A DNA stretch of 64,000 nt from Butyriboletus loyo (Eukaryota; Basidiomycota; Agaricomycetes; Boletales; Boletaceae): the NCBI GenBank assembly GCA_038093515.1, contig JBBPSI010000059.1, forward strand, positions 62,001-126,000. Reading direction: 5' to 3'. Each line of letters starts with the position of its first letter. The first letter of the stretch is position 1. Under the pieces are notes generated by a model that worked only from the letters and a program-made list of their open reading frames with translations, was not told the origin of the DNA and did not search any database. Both the position numbers and the translations under genes were made by a program. Below, in pieces: positions 1 to 12,220 of the stretch.

Positions 1-590
1 ACACACCCCTCGACTTTCGACTTTCGTTGTTTTGTTGACTGAACAAGGTCACTCGAGCGACGATGCCTGCAGTGTTTTCTTCAAAGTCCCTTTTGATCAG
101 AGGGGCAAACCTATCAAGATACTGGAGCCCTGGTTCACTATGGAGTTGACTTTGTAAGTGTTGAGATCACCACCATTACCAGCATACTCCAGGAAGATAA
201 GTACCCCGAGCCCTTCCCTCTGCCAGTAAGACCCTAGACATTCTCTAACTTGTCAAAGATCGAAAGATGTGCGAATTTGTAAATCAGCATGTTGGTTTTA
301 TAGACATATCCCTTTATCTCATGTCAGGTCGTTCAAGGTGACATTAATGTAGATGAGCAGAGAGTATGGGGAATAAATTATCGCCGCAGAGACGAGCCGA
401 TCCATACCAACCCCTTTATCCAAGCAGTGCCCGCTCATGGCCATTCGTACCCCGCTCCTTTCGTCTGTAACAACATCCCACCACACGCTTTACCCCACCG
501 ACGATCTGTGCAAGCACCCAGTTCCCTGCACGCCAAATGGCATGTTCTGTGACATCAACGCGGTCAGGTCGAACACGGTGCTCGCTATCG
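1..590 (+). CDS. Possible 3' end of an unidentified gene (partial)
   Basis: Plus-strand coding-like pieces run from the window edge. One ends near 151 at a GTAAGT donor and contains FKVPFDQRGKPIKILEPW. A short piece follows at about 190-222 (EDKYPEPFPLP), then one from about 330, after a CAG acceptor, that contains VWGINYRRRDEPIHTNPF. The last piece stays open to a TGA near 551. I do not recognise the protein. If real, its 3' end overlaps the 3' end of the convergent UPF0014 gene by more than 100 bases. The alternative is chance open frame; the first intron would be only about 30-40 bases, which is short even for this genome. Confidence 0.33.
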
Positions 591-1745
591 ACGACGACGG
601 AAAGCGTGACGACGGTCGTGACGATCGAAGCGAGCGCTGTCGATGCCGAAATCATAAACATGATGATCATTTGTAATTTTGCCGCTTGTTCGACGGAAGA
701 ACCTCCGAGGATGGCACCAGTCATCATACCGGGTATAGAGATGATACCAATGACGCTGCACACGCACATACAGGCCAGGGTCGAGTGCATGGAGGATAAG
801 CGCGATGTCGAAGCGGGATGGAGGGTGAGAAAGACGAACCTCATTTGATTGATGGTGGGAGTGAGAGCCAGACGGAGGGCCTCGCGTGCGATCGGCAAGC
901 ATGCTTCGAAACGAGAAGCGCCGAACGCGAGATAGGTTTCGATTTTGTCTCGGTTGTCGCTAGGGGGAAGCAGTCGTCAGGCGCAGCACAGGAAGAGATA
1001 AAAGAAGAATGCATGGGATACGTACTACATCTCTTTCAAGACGTAGGCGACCGCTACCAGGACACCAGAGACGGTGTTCCCGCACAGCATTCCCATGATG
1101 GGAACTATGACAAAGGGACGTCAGCCCACATCGCTGAATGTATGAGACGATGGACGTACTGTACTGTTCTGGAGTCCAGAATGGGTCCACAGCCATTGCA
1201 TATCGAGAACCGATAATCGAGACTGGTATCGTTGAGCCCAACATCGATATCAGGACCGACGAAAACTGCGCGAGTCCCACGTGTCAGCGCCATCGCAAGC
1301 AGCAGGGATGGAGAATACCATATTGTGGTAGCGTTTTTTCGACTTGTTTATGACTACGGATATACATCAGGCGATGGCGACACACGACACGCGTACGATT
1401 CGGACGCACCGGCCTCAAACGTGCCCAAAAAGTTCAAGACGACTGTCGTGCGTTATTCGGCACACGTGTTCAGCACATACGTGTGTGTACAAAGTCGAGT
1501 GGTGCAGAGAACGTACATGCAATGGCTCCAACAGCCCATGGGTTATTGGTTTCAAACACACTTTGTAGGACCAAACCCATGATGGCGAGCTGCACGATGC
1601 AGCGGAATGCCGAGGTGACGAGCGCGTTCCCGACGCCGAGATTAAGGGTGGTGGAAATGAGGGCATTGAAGAGGATGAAGGCAAGGCCGAGGCCGACGTT
1701 GGCCCAGGACAGGTTGGTTGGGCCTCCGGGTGGCGTTGAGTCCAT
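416..1745 (-). CDS. UPF0014 / FetB-like membrane protein
   Basis: Integral membrane protein of the UPF0014 family, related to bacterial FetB (iron-export ABC permease) and plant ALS3/STAR2. The ATG is at 1743-1745. Exon 1 has a hydrophobic segment followed by a second one around AFRCIVQLAIMGLVLQSVF, the usual N-terminal pair. A middle exon near 1160-1270 carries STIPVSIIGSRYAMAVDPFW. Further exons give GMLCGNTVSGVLVAVAYVL (about 1030-1090) and the segment TYLAFGASRFEAC (about 900-950). The last exon contains IPGMMTGAILGGSSVEQAAK and another membrane helix. At least five exons are needed to join these frames. Family membership is clear from these motifs; transport substrate in fungi is not known to me. 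The stop at 416-418 may follow a non-homologous tail. Confidence 0.85.
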
Positions 1746-1896
1746 GGAGGAAGGGAGAGTTGGATGTTAGGTTAGCAAAGGTTTATTTAAGTTTCGGCGA
1801 GCCGTAGTCATGCAGCCAATCATTTGTTTTCCATTAGATCGATGAGGATGGCAAAGTCACATGCGGCCACCGCAGACCCAGGCTTTTTTAAAACAC

Positions 1897-3663
1897 TCAA
1901 TCTCGACTAACAAAACCAAGCAAAGCCGCGGGTGTGGCCTTCTTCCATCTATACGTACTGACCCGGAAGATTTCTGGGAACCATTCTACAAGGTTTCCCT
2001 CACGTTCTCTCCCCAGAACCATCTCTGCGAGCGCCTTGCCACTCATCCATGCGTGCACCATCCCTTCTCCAGAATATCCACCTGCAATCCATTCTCCGGG
2101 AGCAGCAGAAATGAACGCCTTGTTTCCACTCTGCTGCGACGACAAACTCTGGTTCGATGGAGCCGCACGTCCAGATATCGAGGGCGGTAAACGACCGACC
2201 CACGGGAGCAGGTCCGCAGAGATGCCGAGAATGCCACTCCACGTCGCCTTCACCCGTCCCTTGGACCACTCATCACTCGTGTCTCCCTCGGGCGGCTGTC
2301 CCTCGCGTCCCCAGTTGTCCTCGCCAAAGTACCTCGGCAAGATGCCTCCAAGATGTGCGCAGACGCGCTTACTATACGTGCTATCGTTCGTGTCTGCAAT
2401 TGCTTCGTATCCTTCGTGGCCCTCTTGCGCAAATCCTCCTCCGAGCATAAATTCGTGTTCGCCAGTCGGCATTCGCGTGAGGTAGTCATAGCCAACAGGT
2501 GTTTCATAAAAGACGAACGACCTTTGAAGCGTCTCGGAAGCCATGGACTGTCCCGGGCGCTGTGCGGTCATGTTCCCACGGAACGGAATGATCTTGCCTC
2601 GCATAGGTTTCAACAGCTGTGACGACCAACCGTTAGTTGCATGGATCACATGAGGCGTCTTCACGAGTCCTTTTGGTGTCACGACCGTGTATAGTGGGTC
2701 CGATGGTGAAGGTCCCGTAACTGAGGTACACGGCGTATCGGTACACAGTAAGAAGCTAGGGTTATCAACCAATTTGGCCCCCCCAAGCCGTGTTCTGGAC
2801 CACTTACTTGTCGGGGTATCGCGTCAACAGTTTTGAAAGGATTCCAGTCACAAATTTGTATGGATGTAGCGCACCAGCGCCAGATGCGATGCACCCGACG
2901 ACGTCCGGTGCCAAGTTGTACTTCTGCACACCGCTTCAATACACGTTCCTTGCCAGAGCAACTAGATCGTACCTGTATCGCTTCCGCAGATTCGTACACC
3001 CGATGATAGGATGCTTCGGAAGGCAAGGCCTGCTGATACCCTCGTACCTTTGCCTTTGCTTTTTCAAACAGTCCTCGATTGTAAAACGCATCGACGGTCT
3101 CGACTTGACGCCATTGTGATTCCTCCAGCACGCCTTCCTCCTCTGCGGCACGCTTCAATTCGTGGAGATGAGCGAGACGAAACTTGATCGTCTTTTGCGC
3201 TATGCCATCGCCATGGTCTTCTCGCAAGATCGCGTAATCGTGATAGAGAGGCGGGGCGATATGACCACCATTCCTATACATGACAGTAGCGCTTTCTTTC
3301 TCAGACGACCATCCGACGGTACGGGTAGACGTACCTCCCTGTTGCACCCGAACAAGCCTCCCTCGCCTCGAGCATGAGCAACACCGGGAGGTTTCCCTCG
3401 GCACGCGTTCGATCCAGCAACGTCTTTGCGACAGAAGTACCCGTGATCCCTGACCCCACGACGACAACGTCCGCATAGTGTGGCAAGGAGTCGGAACAGT
3501 GATGTGCGATAGGAGAGGGAGGGGACATCCAGAACGAACGGGTCGGGTTTTCGACTGGTAGACCGGGTTCCGCCTCGATGCGTTCCTCCAAGGCTCGGAG
3601 CGTGCGTACGTTGTCGAACAGTTCGGCGAACGCATGGCGGATGAGGGAAACAGCGTTGCCCAT
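1897..3663 (-). CDS. FAD-dependent oxidoreductase (DAO family)
   Basis: FAD-binding amine/amino-acid oxidoreductase of the DAO fold. The ATG is at 3661-3663. An N-terminal helix region (about 60 residues) precedes the dinucleotide-binding motif VVVVGSGITGTSVAK with its GxGxxG core, followed by the acidic LEAREACSGATGR strand end. The next exon (about 3040-3290) starts with NGGHIAPP, typical of DAO enzymes just after the Rossmann motif. A central piece near 2810-2940 reads CIASGAGALHPYKFVTG, and the last exon (to 1897) contains HATNGWSSQLLKPMRGKIIPF and the C-terminal GYSGEGMVHAWMSGKALA, which resembles the second FAD-contact loop. Substrate cannot be told from sequence. No signal peptide is seen, so it is probably cytosolic. 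Gene is divergent from the HET protein, with only 179 bases between the two ATGs. Confidence 0.85.
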
Positions 3664-3842
3664 GGTGTCGTCGAAAGCTCCTATGTACCAAACTCGACCG
3701 TGTCGGTTCGCTTATACCAAGTATTCGCACAGACAAGCATATCGGACATTGTAATGACCACGAGCTCGCCACGCTGCCCAATCGATGGACAGGGTGCAGG
3801 GCTTTCATCTCCCCCTTCCTCCTCATCACCACCATCCAAGTC

Positions 3843-5997
3843 ATGTCGTACGCCAACTACCCGCATCGGAGTCAAACCAGACTCCCTCCGAGGACCGACT
3901 ACCCCGACGACGACGACCCTTACTACTCCCCTGCCTACCCCCGTCCCCCGTCCCTACAGCAGCAGGCACCTGGATCGTCCAGGCGCCGCCCCAACCCTCC
4001 CCCCCAAGAGCCAGGTCACCTCCACTTTTACCCCCGACATCGTGATGATCGGGATGGTTGGGCACAGCCGGGTCCTAATCCTGACATCGTATCCCAGGCT
4101 TCGCGACGTCCGTCCTCCACAACGACGAACAGCACGTCAGACTATGGGGTACACCCGCGTGTCCGTCGCGGGCGTAGCAGCTCCGCAAGCAGGCTCGTTC
4201 GAAGCAAGTCCTCCTCACCCAGACGTCACGCTACCCCACTTCCAACGCCCCCACCCATCCTCCAACTCAGCCTCGCTGAACGAGAGACCTTGGCCCGCCA
4301 ACGTCTTCAAACCACCTTTGAAACCTACGTTTTCAACACCCTTCCAACCCATCTTCTCCGCGTCACGGACATGACACTGGTCACGCGGAATGAGGTATGG
4401 GAGACGTTCAAGCCACGTGTCGAGGCCCTCTCGGACTCGCATCTCGCAAGACTGTTGCTCGAACAAGACGAGGAGGCCAGAAAGTTGGGCATTTCGGTGA
4501 TAGATCCACAAGTCCATGCGCCTTTCGTAAGTCCACGCTCTAGCTCCTACAGGGGGATCCTGACATCGTGCCGCAAAGACCGAGTATGTTCGGACGATGA
4601 TCAGCTTTGCCATATTTTCCCATCGATGGGGCAACAATGAACCCCTATTTCACGAACTGCCCAATAAGAGGTTTCAAGTTAGCAGAAGGTCTGCTCCAAG
4701 TGGACCAGGATATCAGAAACTTCTCAAATTTTGCGAGAAAGCTCGAATGGATTACGGTTGCGAGTACGTCTGGACAGACACGTGTTGCATCAACAAAGAG
4801 AGTAGCACAGAGCTCGAAGAGGCCATCTTATCGATGGGTGTCTGGTACTCGGAGGCGGGTGTATGCATCGTCCATCTGGGCAATTCGTCAACGCTGGAGG
4901 ACTTCATGTCAGAGCCATGGTTTACGAGAGGTTGGACTTTACAGGAGCTTCTCCTCCCACGCAAGATTCGGTTTTATGGCAAGGACTGGTCCCCGATCTG
5001 TCCCGCAGTCGCGGAAGGACGGAGAGAAGAACGCGGCGGAAAGGAAAACCGTGATGACCAGCGCATCAACGACAAGGACAACGAGTCGGTCATCGCCGCC
5101 ATCACCAAAGTGACGGGCATCCCCGAGGCCGACATACGAACCTTCACCCCAAGCTGCACTAGAGTATCCAACAAGATGAGATGGGCATCGCAGCGCACCA
5201 CGTCTCGCATCGAGGACATTGCGTACTCCCTTCTCGGGCTCTTTGACGTCACCATTCCGGTCGCATACGGCGATGGCACCCGCGCGTTTTACAAGCTCAT
5301 GCGTGCAATCGCAGAACATTGTACCGAACCCGACTTTTTTGCGTGGGCGGGAAAACCCTCGCAATGGTCTCTCGTCCTACCTTCCTCCCCCCAATGCTAC
5401 GGCCCTCAAGCCTCCCAACAAACCGACCTCGTCACGCCATCGCTGACATCGAGCATACTCGCACTCGGCGACCCCGCGTACGAGCTCACCAAGCTCGGAT
5501 TGCGAACCGGACTCGTCCTCGTCCCCGCGTACTGTGAGCCCCTCGAATCGACCGACGCGCACACCGCGCGAGTGCTACTCACGCCTGCGCTCGCGACGAC
5601 GCAGGAGCCTATTCAGATATACGTCCCCCTCGCCAGCGCCGTCCAACAACAACACGGGCACGGGCCATTGCGGACATACGAGTATGATCACGACTCCCGT
5701 GACCGTGATCGTGAGCGGGAGATTCAAGTTGGGCGAGGACGCGAGCGGGAACGGGAACGGGAACGTGAGAGGGAGCGGGAGTACGCACTCGGTGTCGTCG
5801 ATTACGACGCACGTCCTGGTCCGCCAGGGTACGCAGCACTGCATGCGGGACGTGCGCATCTGTGTTTGGTGCTGGAGCGGGAGAGGCGGGGGAAGGGGTG
5901 GGTGCGCGTGGCGAGACCGGGTGCGTTGAGCGTGCGGTTTAGAGAGAGCGAGCTGTTGCCGGTCGAGGGCGTGTGTTTGTTACATCGAGCGTCGTAG
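3843..5997 (+). CDS. HET-domain protein (heterokaryon incompatibility type)
   Basis: Protein with a basidiomycete-type HET domain, a family linked to non-self recognition and programmed death in fungi. The first exon starts at ATG 3843 and codes a low-complexity Pro/Ser/Arg-rich N-terminus, then a helical region. The HET domain follows the intron: AIFSHRWGNNEP, VWTDTCCINKESSTELEEAI, and WFTRGWTLQELLLPRKIRFYG are its three classic blocks. A further block (SLLGLFDVTIPVAYGDGTRAF) is also typical. The C-terminal part is not conserved and contains a run of alternating Arg/Glu (5680-5790). The intron lies between about 4527 (GTAAGT) and 4604 (TCAG), but those two sites differ in phase, so the exact junction is unresolved. 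Its own role in incompatibility is inference from the domain. Confidence 0.85.
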
Positions 5998-6353
5998 TGG
6001 TAGGTTGCGATGAGGTTCGGGGGGAGTGAAGTTTGGAACTCGCTACACGTGACTTCTCACCCCGTTCGGCACTCTCCGACGTATCCCTACACAACCCGAT
6101 ACTTGGAAGCACGAGCAAGGGTTCATAAAGTAGTCAAAGACATACTACATAAAAGTATCAACATAGAACACGAACATTTCGAAGCCAAAAATGTACATTG
6201 CGTGTGGGTGTGGTCGTACATGAGCAGCGCGTCGCGAGTCCTATGTACAAATTCAACTCTGGAAAAAGCGAGAAAAAGGCAGGAAAACAGAGCCCCTCGG
6301 AGAAATACAAGAAAAACGACGAAGAAGAAACAATCGCGCCCCAATTGGACACC
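5998..6353. other. Intergenic region between convergent genes
   Basis: Lies between the stops of the HET gene and the phosphatase gene. I see no gene here; it must hold both 3' ends and their polyadenylation sites. Confidence 0.6.
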
Positions 6354-9300
6354 TCAGCTCAAATATTTTTCATTCAGCGCATGCACTTCCCTCGCCAGAT
6401 ACGGCCAAGTTAACGCCCTCCCCAACTCCTCCCTCAACCGTCCCTCGTCCCCGCCCGCCCGTTCCCTCGCCAACCTCACCTCCCATCCCAACAGATTGTA
6501 CAACAAGCGCATGTTGGGCTGGATCAGCACCGATAACCGGCGACTTCGCACGACCAAATACGCTTCGACAAGACTCAGGCCGAGGTGTTGCATCACATAC
6601 GCAATGGTCACCGTCGCGCTCCGAGACACGCCCACGCGGCAGTGTACCAACACGCGCCCCCCCGCGAGACGCGCTTTTTCGATCCATGTGCAGATGGGGT
6701 GGAGTTGGGGTTCGAGCGTGTCGATGCCGTCGTCGCAGACGCCTTTGATGTCAAGGACTTTAATCCGGCCTTCACGTTCTTCGATCCAGAGGGAGCCTGG
6801 ATTTCCAGGGTTTTGCCCCGCGAGGAGCGTGGGGGAAGTGGAATGTATGGGGCAGGTTTGTGGGCAGTTGGATGGAGAGACGGGGGTAAGCGTTTGGGAT
6901 GGGGGTACGAGAGCACATTCACCAACGGAGACGACGTGCGTGATTCCGAGGGCGTGGAGCATATATACATTCGCAGCGTGATTCCTGTGAATTTACTTAG
7001 GACGTCACTAGTCATAACACATGAAGCGACGTACAAGTTTCCAAGATACAAAAATGGGAGCACGCGACTCGGGAAACTTCCATCAAACCTCGCATCATCG
7101 AACCACGTCTCATGGTCCGATATGAACGACGGCAGTGTGTTCGCCCTCGGTCGCCCCAACTGCCGCGTCGTGGTCGACACGGCAGTTAGAGGAACGACGG
7201 GCGTGGGCGTACCATAGTTGATGGTCAACGCATGCGGTCGATGTCCATTAGCATTGCTCCTGGGAGCAGGGTAGTTGTCTGCTCGTGCAGGCATCCCAGA
7301 GAGTCCGCGCTGGATATCTCCATGTTGGTATCGCGAGCGGAATGAGATATTCGAAACTCCCAATCGAGCTTCAACCTTTTTCAATAAGACAACCTCAGAT
7401 TGATAGACGAAAAATGATCGGCGATTGGTAACCTAGGGTCAAGTCAGTCAACGAACCTAGGAACGTGCGCGGTATCTAACCTGCATCTCCAAATACGCCT
7501 CCGGTAAACTCAATCCTTTCACAGCCATCAGTAAACAAAGCGCAGGGACCGACGATTCTGTGTACCCATCACTCGAATATAACAAGACTTTCAGCGGGCG
7601 GGGTCGGTATGTCGAAGGCGCCGGAATTGTCGCGTCGCTCAGATCGCTTTTCTGGATGTCGATTGGGTATTCGTTGCTCGCGCTCCCGGGCGCAGATTTG
7701 TGAGGTGTAGTCGAGCCACTTCTGCTCTCGCTCGCTTCTGGTATGGGCGACCTCGGTGGGGGTAGTGTGTGCGCTTTGGGGGATGTTCTAGGTATTCCAT
7801 TACCGGTTCCCACGCTGGGACTCGCACTCGTCAAATACCCCAGCGCTCCTGGTGTGACCATTCTCTCCAGAAACTTGATCACGGGCAGCAGCGCGTTCAA
7901 CCCCGTGGTCGTTGCCTGCGGGGAACTTGGGAAGGGAAGATGAATGATAGCGGAAGGATGTGGTGCGGGGCGAGATGGGATTGATCCTGGGGGTGGTCGG
8001 GCATGCTGTGGGTTAGCTACGGGTGTCGGCGAGGATAAATGAATGGACGAGGCAGGCGGGGAAGACGCACGCCAACCTTGCTGTTCCAAGTGCCGACGCC
8101 ACCCTTCAGCCCATTCCACTTCCATCATCCGTACATGTTCCTCCGCGGCTCGTAGGTGAGCCAGGGACGGGAGAGGTGCATGTTCGTGGCATTCAATACA
8201 GATATCAAAACCGAGACCATACTGGGGGTCATTCATATATGTGTTGAACGGGGAAGGCTTTTCGGGATCATAAGGATCCGCGAATGGATCCATGTAGGGG
8301 AAGGTGGCGGGGCGAGGCGCGCGGCTGTGCTCAGAAGGGGACTGTATGTGACCCGCTCGTCTCAAGGGGAAGTTCCACAAGGGAACGTCATTTGCGTTTC
8401 CCAAGAACACTTGACCCGCGTTTGGATTCCAATATGTAGCCGTCGTGCTGCCGGAAGCTTCACCCTACGGCATCATGCATGAGAAGAGCAGTGAGGAAAA
8501 TAGGGAAATGACGTACCGCTTGCGATTCCTTGTCATCACTGTCCCATACGGTCAGAATTTCAGAAGCGCGTGTGAGATCCCTCATCTCGTCCTTTTCGCG
8601 CTGAGCAAAGTTGATCGTGTTCACGCGCTTGCATCTATGTATACGTGTGTTCACATTCAGGGGCGCTCCAGAGGACTGGTCGAGCGAAGGAACGGAATCC
8701 GCGTTAGGTTGGACGGACGGAGACAAACGCTTTGCTTGTCCTGCCGCCAACTTCGCCTCGATTTCGAGTTCACCAACGAGTCGTCCGTCGGTTGCCTCCG
8801 TAAGGCCGTGCGTCACGCCACCAAGAGGACAACACACGCCCTCGGTACACGTCGGGGCAGGGTGTTCACAGTTGCCCGCACATTCGCCGTCCTTCCTGAC
8901 GATGAGCCAAGGGAGATCACGCTCCAACTGTTCCGCGTTGGCGTCAAGTATATAAACACCGTATTTGAGGAAGCCTTGAGGTGTCGAGTGCTGGTCCTGG
9001 TCTTCTTGCCCGTACGCCTCGTGGTGAAAGCCAGCTTGGACCCACCTCTCCAATCGTTCGCGTCTCTTTTTCTCGACGGCTTTCTTGAACCGGGCTGCAA
9101 CTCTGAGGGTGGCAGGTGTAGGACCCTTGGGAGAGTATACGACAATGTCTGAGATGGAGATATAAAGGGGCTGCTTGGGGTTGGCAAGTTGTGACCGGAT
9201 GAAACGACAGGACTTACGAGTTGTATGCCGAAATTGCGTAAACTGATGCCATCTGGGACTTTGACCGGTTTGAATTCCCAATCCATCTCGAGTGCCGCCG

Positions 9301-10231
9301 TGTCGCCACGAGCCCAACCGTGGAAATCGTACGTACGAGGGGGAGGACAGGGTTGAATGAGCTGGGAGGGAAGAAACGTACAGGTCAAGATAGGGTACTT
9401 TTTGAGAGGTTTTTGGGTGGGAACGACGGTTGCTGAAACGGAAGTCGACGCGAATGGCGGGGACGGGGGAAAATGGGATGTGCCCGGGGCGGATTGGAAT
9501 GGGGGGGTGGTCTCGAACGCAGAAGCGTCTGGTGGCCCAGGACACGGGGAACTAGAGGGGGAAGGGAGAGACGTGGCACTGGTGGATCTGGAATGGGAGT
9601 CGGACAAGGACGAGGAAGCATCGGTCGACGAGCCAGAGGAGGAGGTGGACGAGTGCCTGCGGTCGTGGGGCGGACGGGAATTGGCGCAGTCAATATTGAG
9701 GGGCGCGCGAGGAAAGGAGATGGAAGTCTTGGTGTTTGTGCCCGAGTCTGCGGTGGATATGCGGAGGGTGGTGGGATGCATGAAGGAGGGGACCGAATCG
9801 ATGTCCATGAGGGGATCTTGGTCGAGGGAGGCCATCTCGACATCTGGGTCGTCTTCGGAAAAGTCGTCCGAGTCGGTGTCGTACTCGGTGTCGTCGGGGA
9901 GGGGGGAGGGGGCGTCGAGGTCGTCGTCGCAGAGGACCCACAAGAGACCCCTGTAACGGGGGGAACGGACGACGCGGCCGGAAGAGTCGCGGATCATGGC
10001 GGCGGGGTGGAGGGGCTTTTCGGGTGATGCGGGGGAGGCAAAGAACATGCACTGGGCGTCGTTGTCGCCGTCGAGGCCATGGAGGAAGGGGAAGAGGACG
10101 GAGTCGGGAGGGTGTGCGGTGAGATGGTCGAGGTGCATGCGGGCGAATTCTGCGGTGGGGAGGAGGGGAAATGGACCTGCATGGCGGAGAGAGCGGACGT
10201 CTGGCGGGACGACGCCATAGGAGGGGGCCAT
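6354..10231 (-). CDS. PPS1-like: PPS1-like dual-specificity protein phosphatase
   Basis: Cysteine phosphatase acting on phospho-Tyr and phospho-Ser/Thr, related to yeast Pps1, which is linked to S phase. The ATG is at 10229-10231. Exon 1 (to about 9380) carries the family N-terminus with HPPDSVLFPFLHGLDGDN and PRYRGLLWVLCDDD, then a long Ser/Pro linker. Exons at about 9340-9220 and 9170-8515 follow; the latter has a Cys-rich stretch (ECAGNCEHPAPTC). Next, about 8465-7480 ends in KVLLYSSDGYTESSVPALCL, a second, degenerate phosphatase-like loop. The following exon has FDGSFPSRVLPFLYLGNL, and the last exon contains the active-site P-loop HCRVGVSRSATV (CX5R) with an upstream general-acid region DIKGVCDDGID. 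At roughly 1,200 residues it is longer than yeast Pps1 (about 800), mostly through the acidic and Ser-rich linker. Confidence 0.85.
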
Positions 10232-10422
10232 CGTCGTCGTGTGCTGGACAGAAAGTGACTGATAAGAAGAGGTACAAATAGCCATCAGACCCTCGACACT
10301 CCAAATCTCAAGATCGATCTTTCCTTGCCCCAGTTCAGTCCCCGACACGTTCCAGACACCTCTTCACGTGACTAATCGCCCCGCACTTTTGCCAATTCCC
10401 CCGGTGCCGCGCGCGTCTTTAT

Positions 10423-12220
10423 TTAGAGCCCGTTACTCCAAACATCCCGCTCCCCTCGCTCCCTCAACACACCCAACCGCGACCGATACTCGTCCACCCC
10501 AATGTACGCACCGCACACCCGTCGCTTCCCATCAAACGCAGACCGTCCGTGCAACACCCGGTGGTTGTCCACACACAGCACCGTCCCCGGCGTCAACTGC
10601 ACCCAGTACTCAGAATCGGCACTCGTCAGCAGCGCGTGCCATGTCCGGATCGCGTCGTACCTGACCCTACCCATCAGCTGCGTTCGTGTCCGCAGTGCCG
10701 CTACTTACCAGGACTCGACCAACCCGGGATCCAGATGGTCCATCACACTCCGGTCGTCGTTGTTCCACCGCACTTGCACGAGTTCCCCGCTCAGCTCGTC
10801 GTGTCGTAGCGGCGGGTATCCACTGGGTGGACTCGGCCGGTACAGTGCAGTCGCTTCCCCAGCAGCATGCGCGGGAATAGGAATCCGTGATAGGACCTCG
10901 TATGCATCGGGGTGCAGCTCCTTCAGTAAGGAAGCAACGTAGAAGCCGTCGACGAGCAACGTGGCCCCGCCGGAACCTTCGGTGTGGGAGAGAAGATGGA
11001 AGAGCTGTAGGCCACATGGATCCGTCTGTCCCTCACATCAGTCACGGCACTCCTAGATTACAGCAAACACGAACAAAGTAGGTGCCGTCGGTGTGTGCGC
11101 CAAGTGCCATCGTGGTATATGCCGTGTCTCCTTTCGCAAGGTCCGCTGTGAATTTCCAAAACTTGCCATCTACAACCGACCTCTCCATCGCGCACCCTGG
11201 AAATGGAAGGATGCTGTACTTACACTGCGTTTCCCGAATGAATCCAATGCGCTTCGACAGCTCTTCCGTCGCTTCGGGAGTGGCAGGCACGCCAGAAACG
11301 AGGCAAAACCCAAACCGGTCCTGTTCAGCCATCAGCTCCACAGTTGCTGTCTTCCATATCTATACCCACTATGTTAGATAACCATACATATAACCCCTGA
11401 TCACTCTCATCCATGGCCTCTGCGTAGGAAACCGTCGGAGGTGACTTGGCTATCTTTGCCCCCCATAACGCCTTCCTGAGCTGACCATCAGACGATCGTC
11501 CTGCACTCGACACGGCACAAAAATACGGACTCGCCAAAGGTAGTGAGCGACTTTGATGGAGGGTCGTATGTATGCGCTTTCAACCAGGACCACGGATAAA
11601 ACGAGGAATGATGCTCTGTGCCAGACGCGGGCCCTGGATCAAGCAGATCATGAGTCATCCAACTGGCAACGATGGTGTCAACAGAGACATACAGACGACT
11701 TCCAGACCCTCGGCCGAAGCCTGGACATGATGTGGTTTGATATCCGGAGGGATCTAGACCGCATACGCGGGTGCGGTGAACGATGACATCCGATTCAAAC
11801 CGCGACAACACACCTCGAACGTGCCGACTAATCTCTGTTTCGTGACAGGGTGAAAGCAACTCGGACACCGACAATGATCTCGCAACCAAATGTGATGACT
11901 AGAAGCAAGGGTGTGATTATCATCGCCATCATCGACACGATCTAAAGTCACGGGGAGACGTACAATCGCGACCAATTCTGGGGTGTCCATAGAATGGCGA
12001 TTTTGCGGTCGTCTGCATTGGCAATGGGCCAGTCGGCCGTAGGGTGTTGATCCGGAACGAAACCAAGTGTGACGGCTGTCGGTGCAGTAGTGAGCGTGCG
12101 GTCAGGGTGCCTCCATCCGACGAGTGCTCTCTGTGGCGATGGGTGTATCCCGTCGAGCACTCGTGCGCTGGGGGTAATCGAGGCCCGGGCACTCGCTCGA
12201 AAGATTGTAGCAAAAGCCAT
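10423..12220 (-). CDS. TMLHE-like: Trimethyllysine dioxygenase
   Basis: Fe(II)/2-oxoglutarate dioxygenase that hydroxylates N6-trimethyllysine, first step of carnitine synthesis. The ATG is at 12218-12220; the first residues (MAFATIFRASARASITPSAR) are basic and hydroxylated, as in a mitochondrial presequence. The N-terminal zinc-finger-like domain shows WLRDHCRCPSCFHPVTKQRL. Later exons give SSFYPWSWLKAHTYDPPS and KSPPTVSYAEAM, then the catalytic domain: FWKFTADLAKGDTAYTT, ALGAHTDGTYF (Fe ligands His and Asp of HxD), and near the C-terminus VDNHRVLHGRSAFDG with the distal Fe-binding His, followed by CGAYIGVDEYRSRL, which is diagnostic of this enzyme against butyrobetaine dioxygenase. About seven exons. 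It starts 192 bases upstream of the phosphatase start codon side, on the same strand, without sign of co-transcription. Confidence 0.88.
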
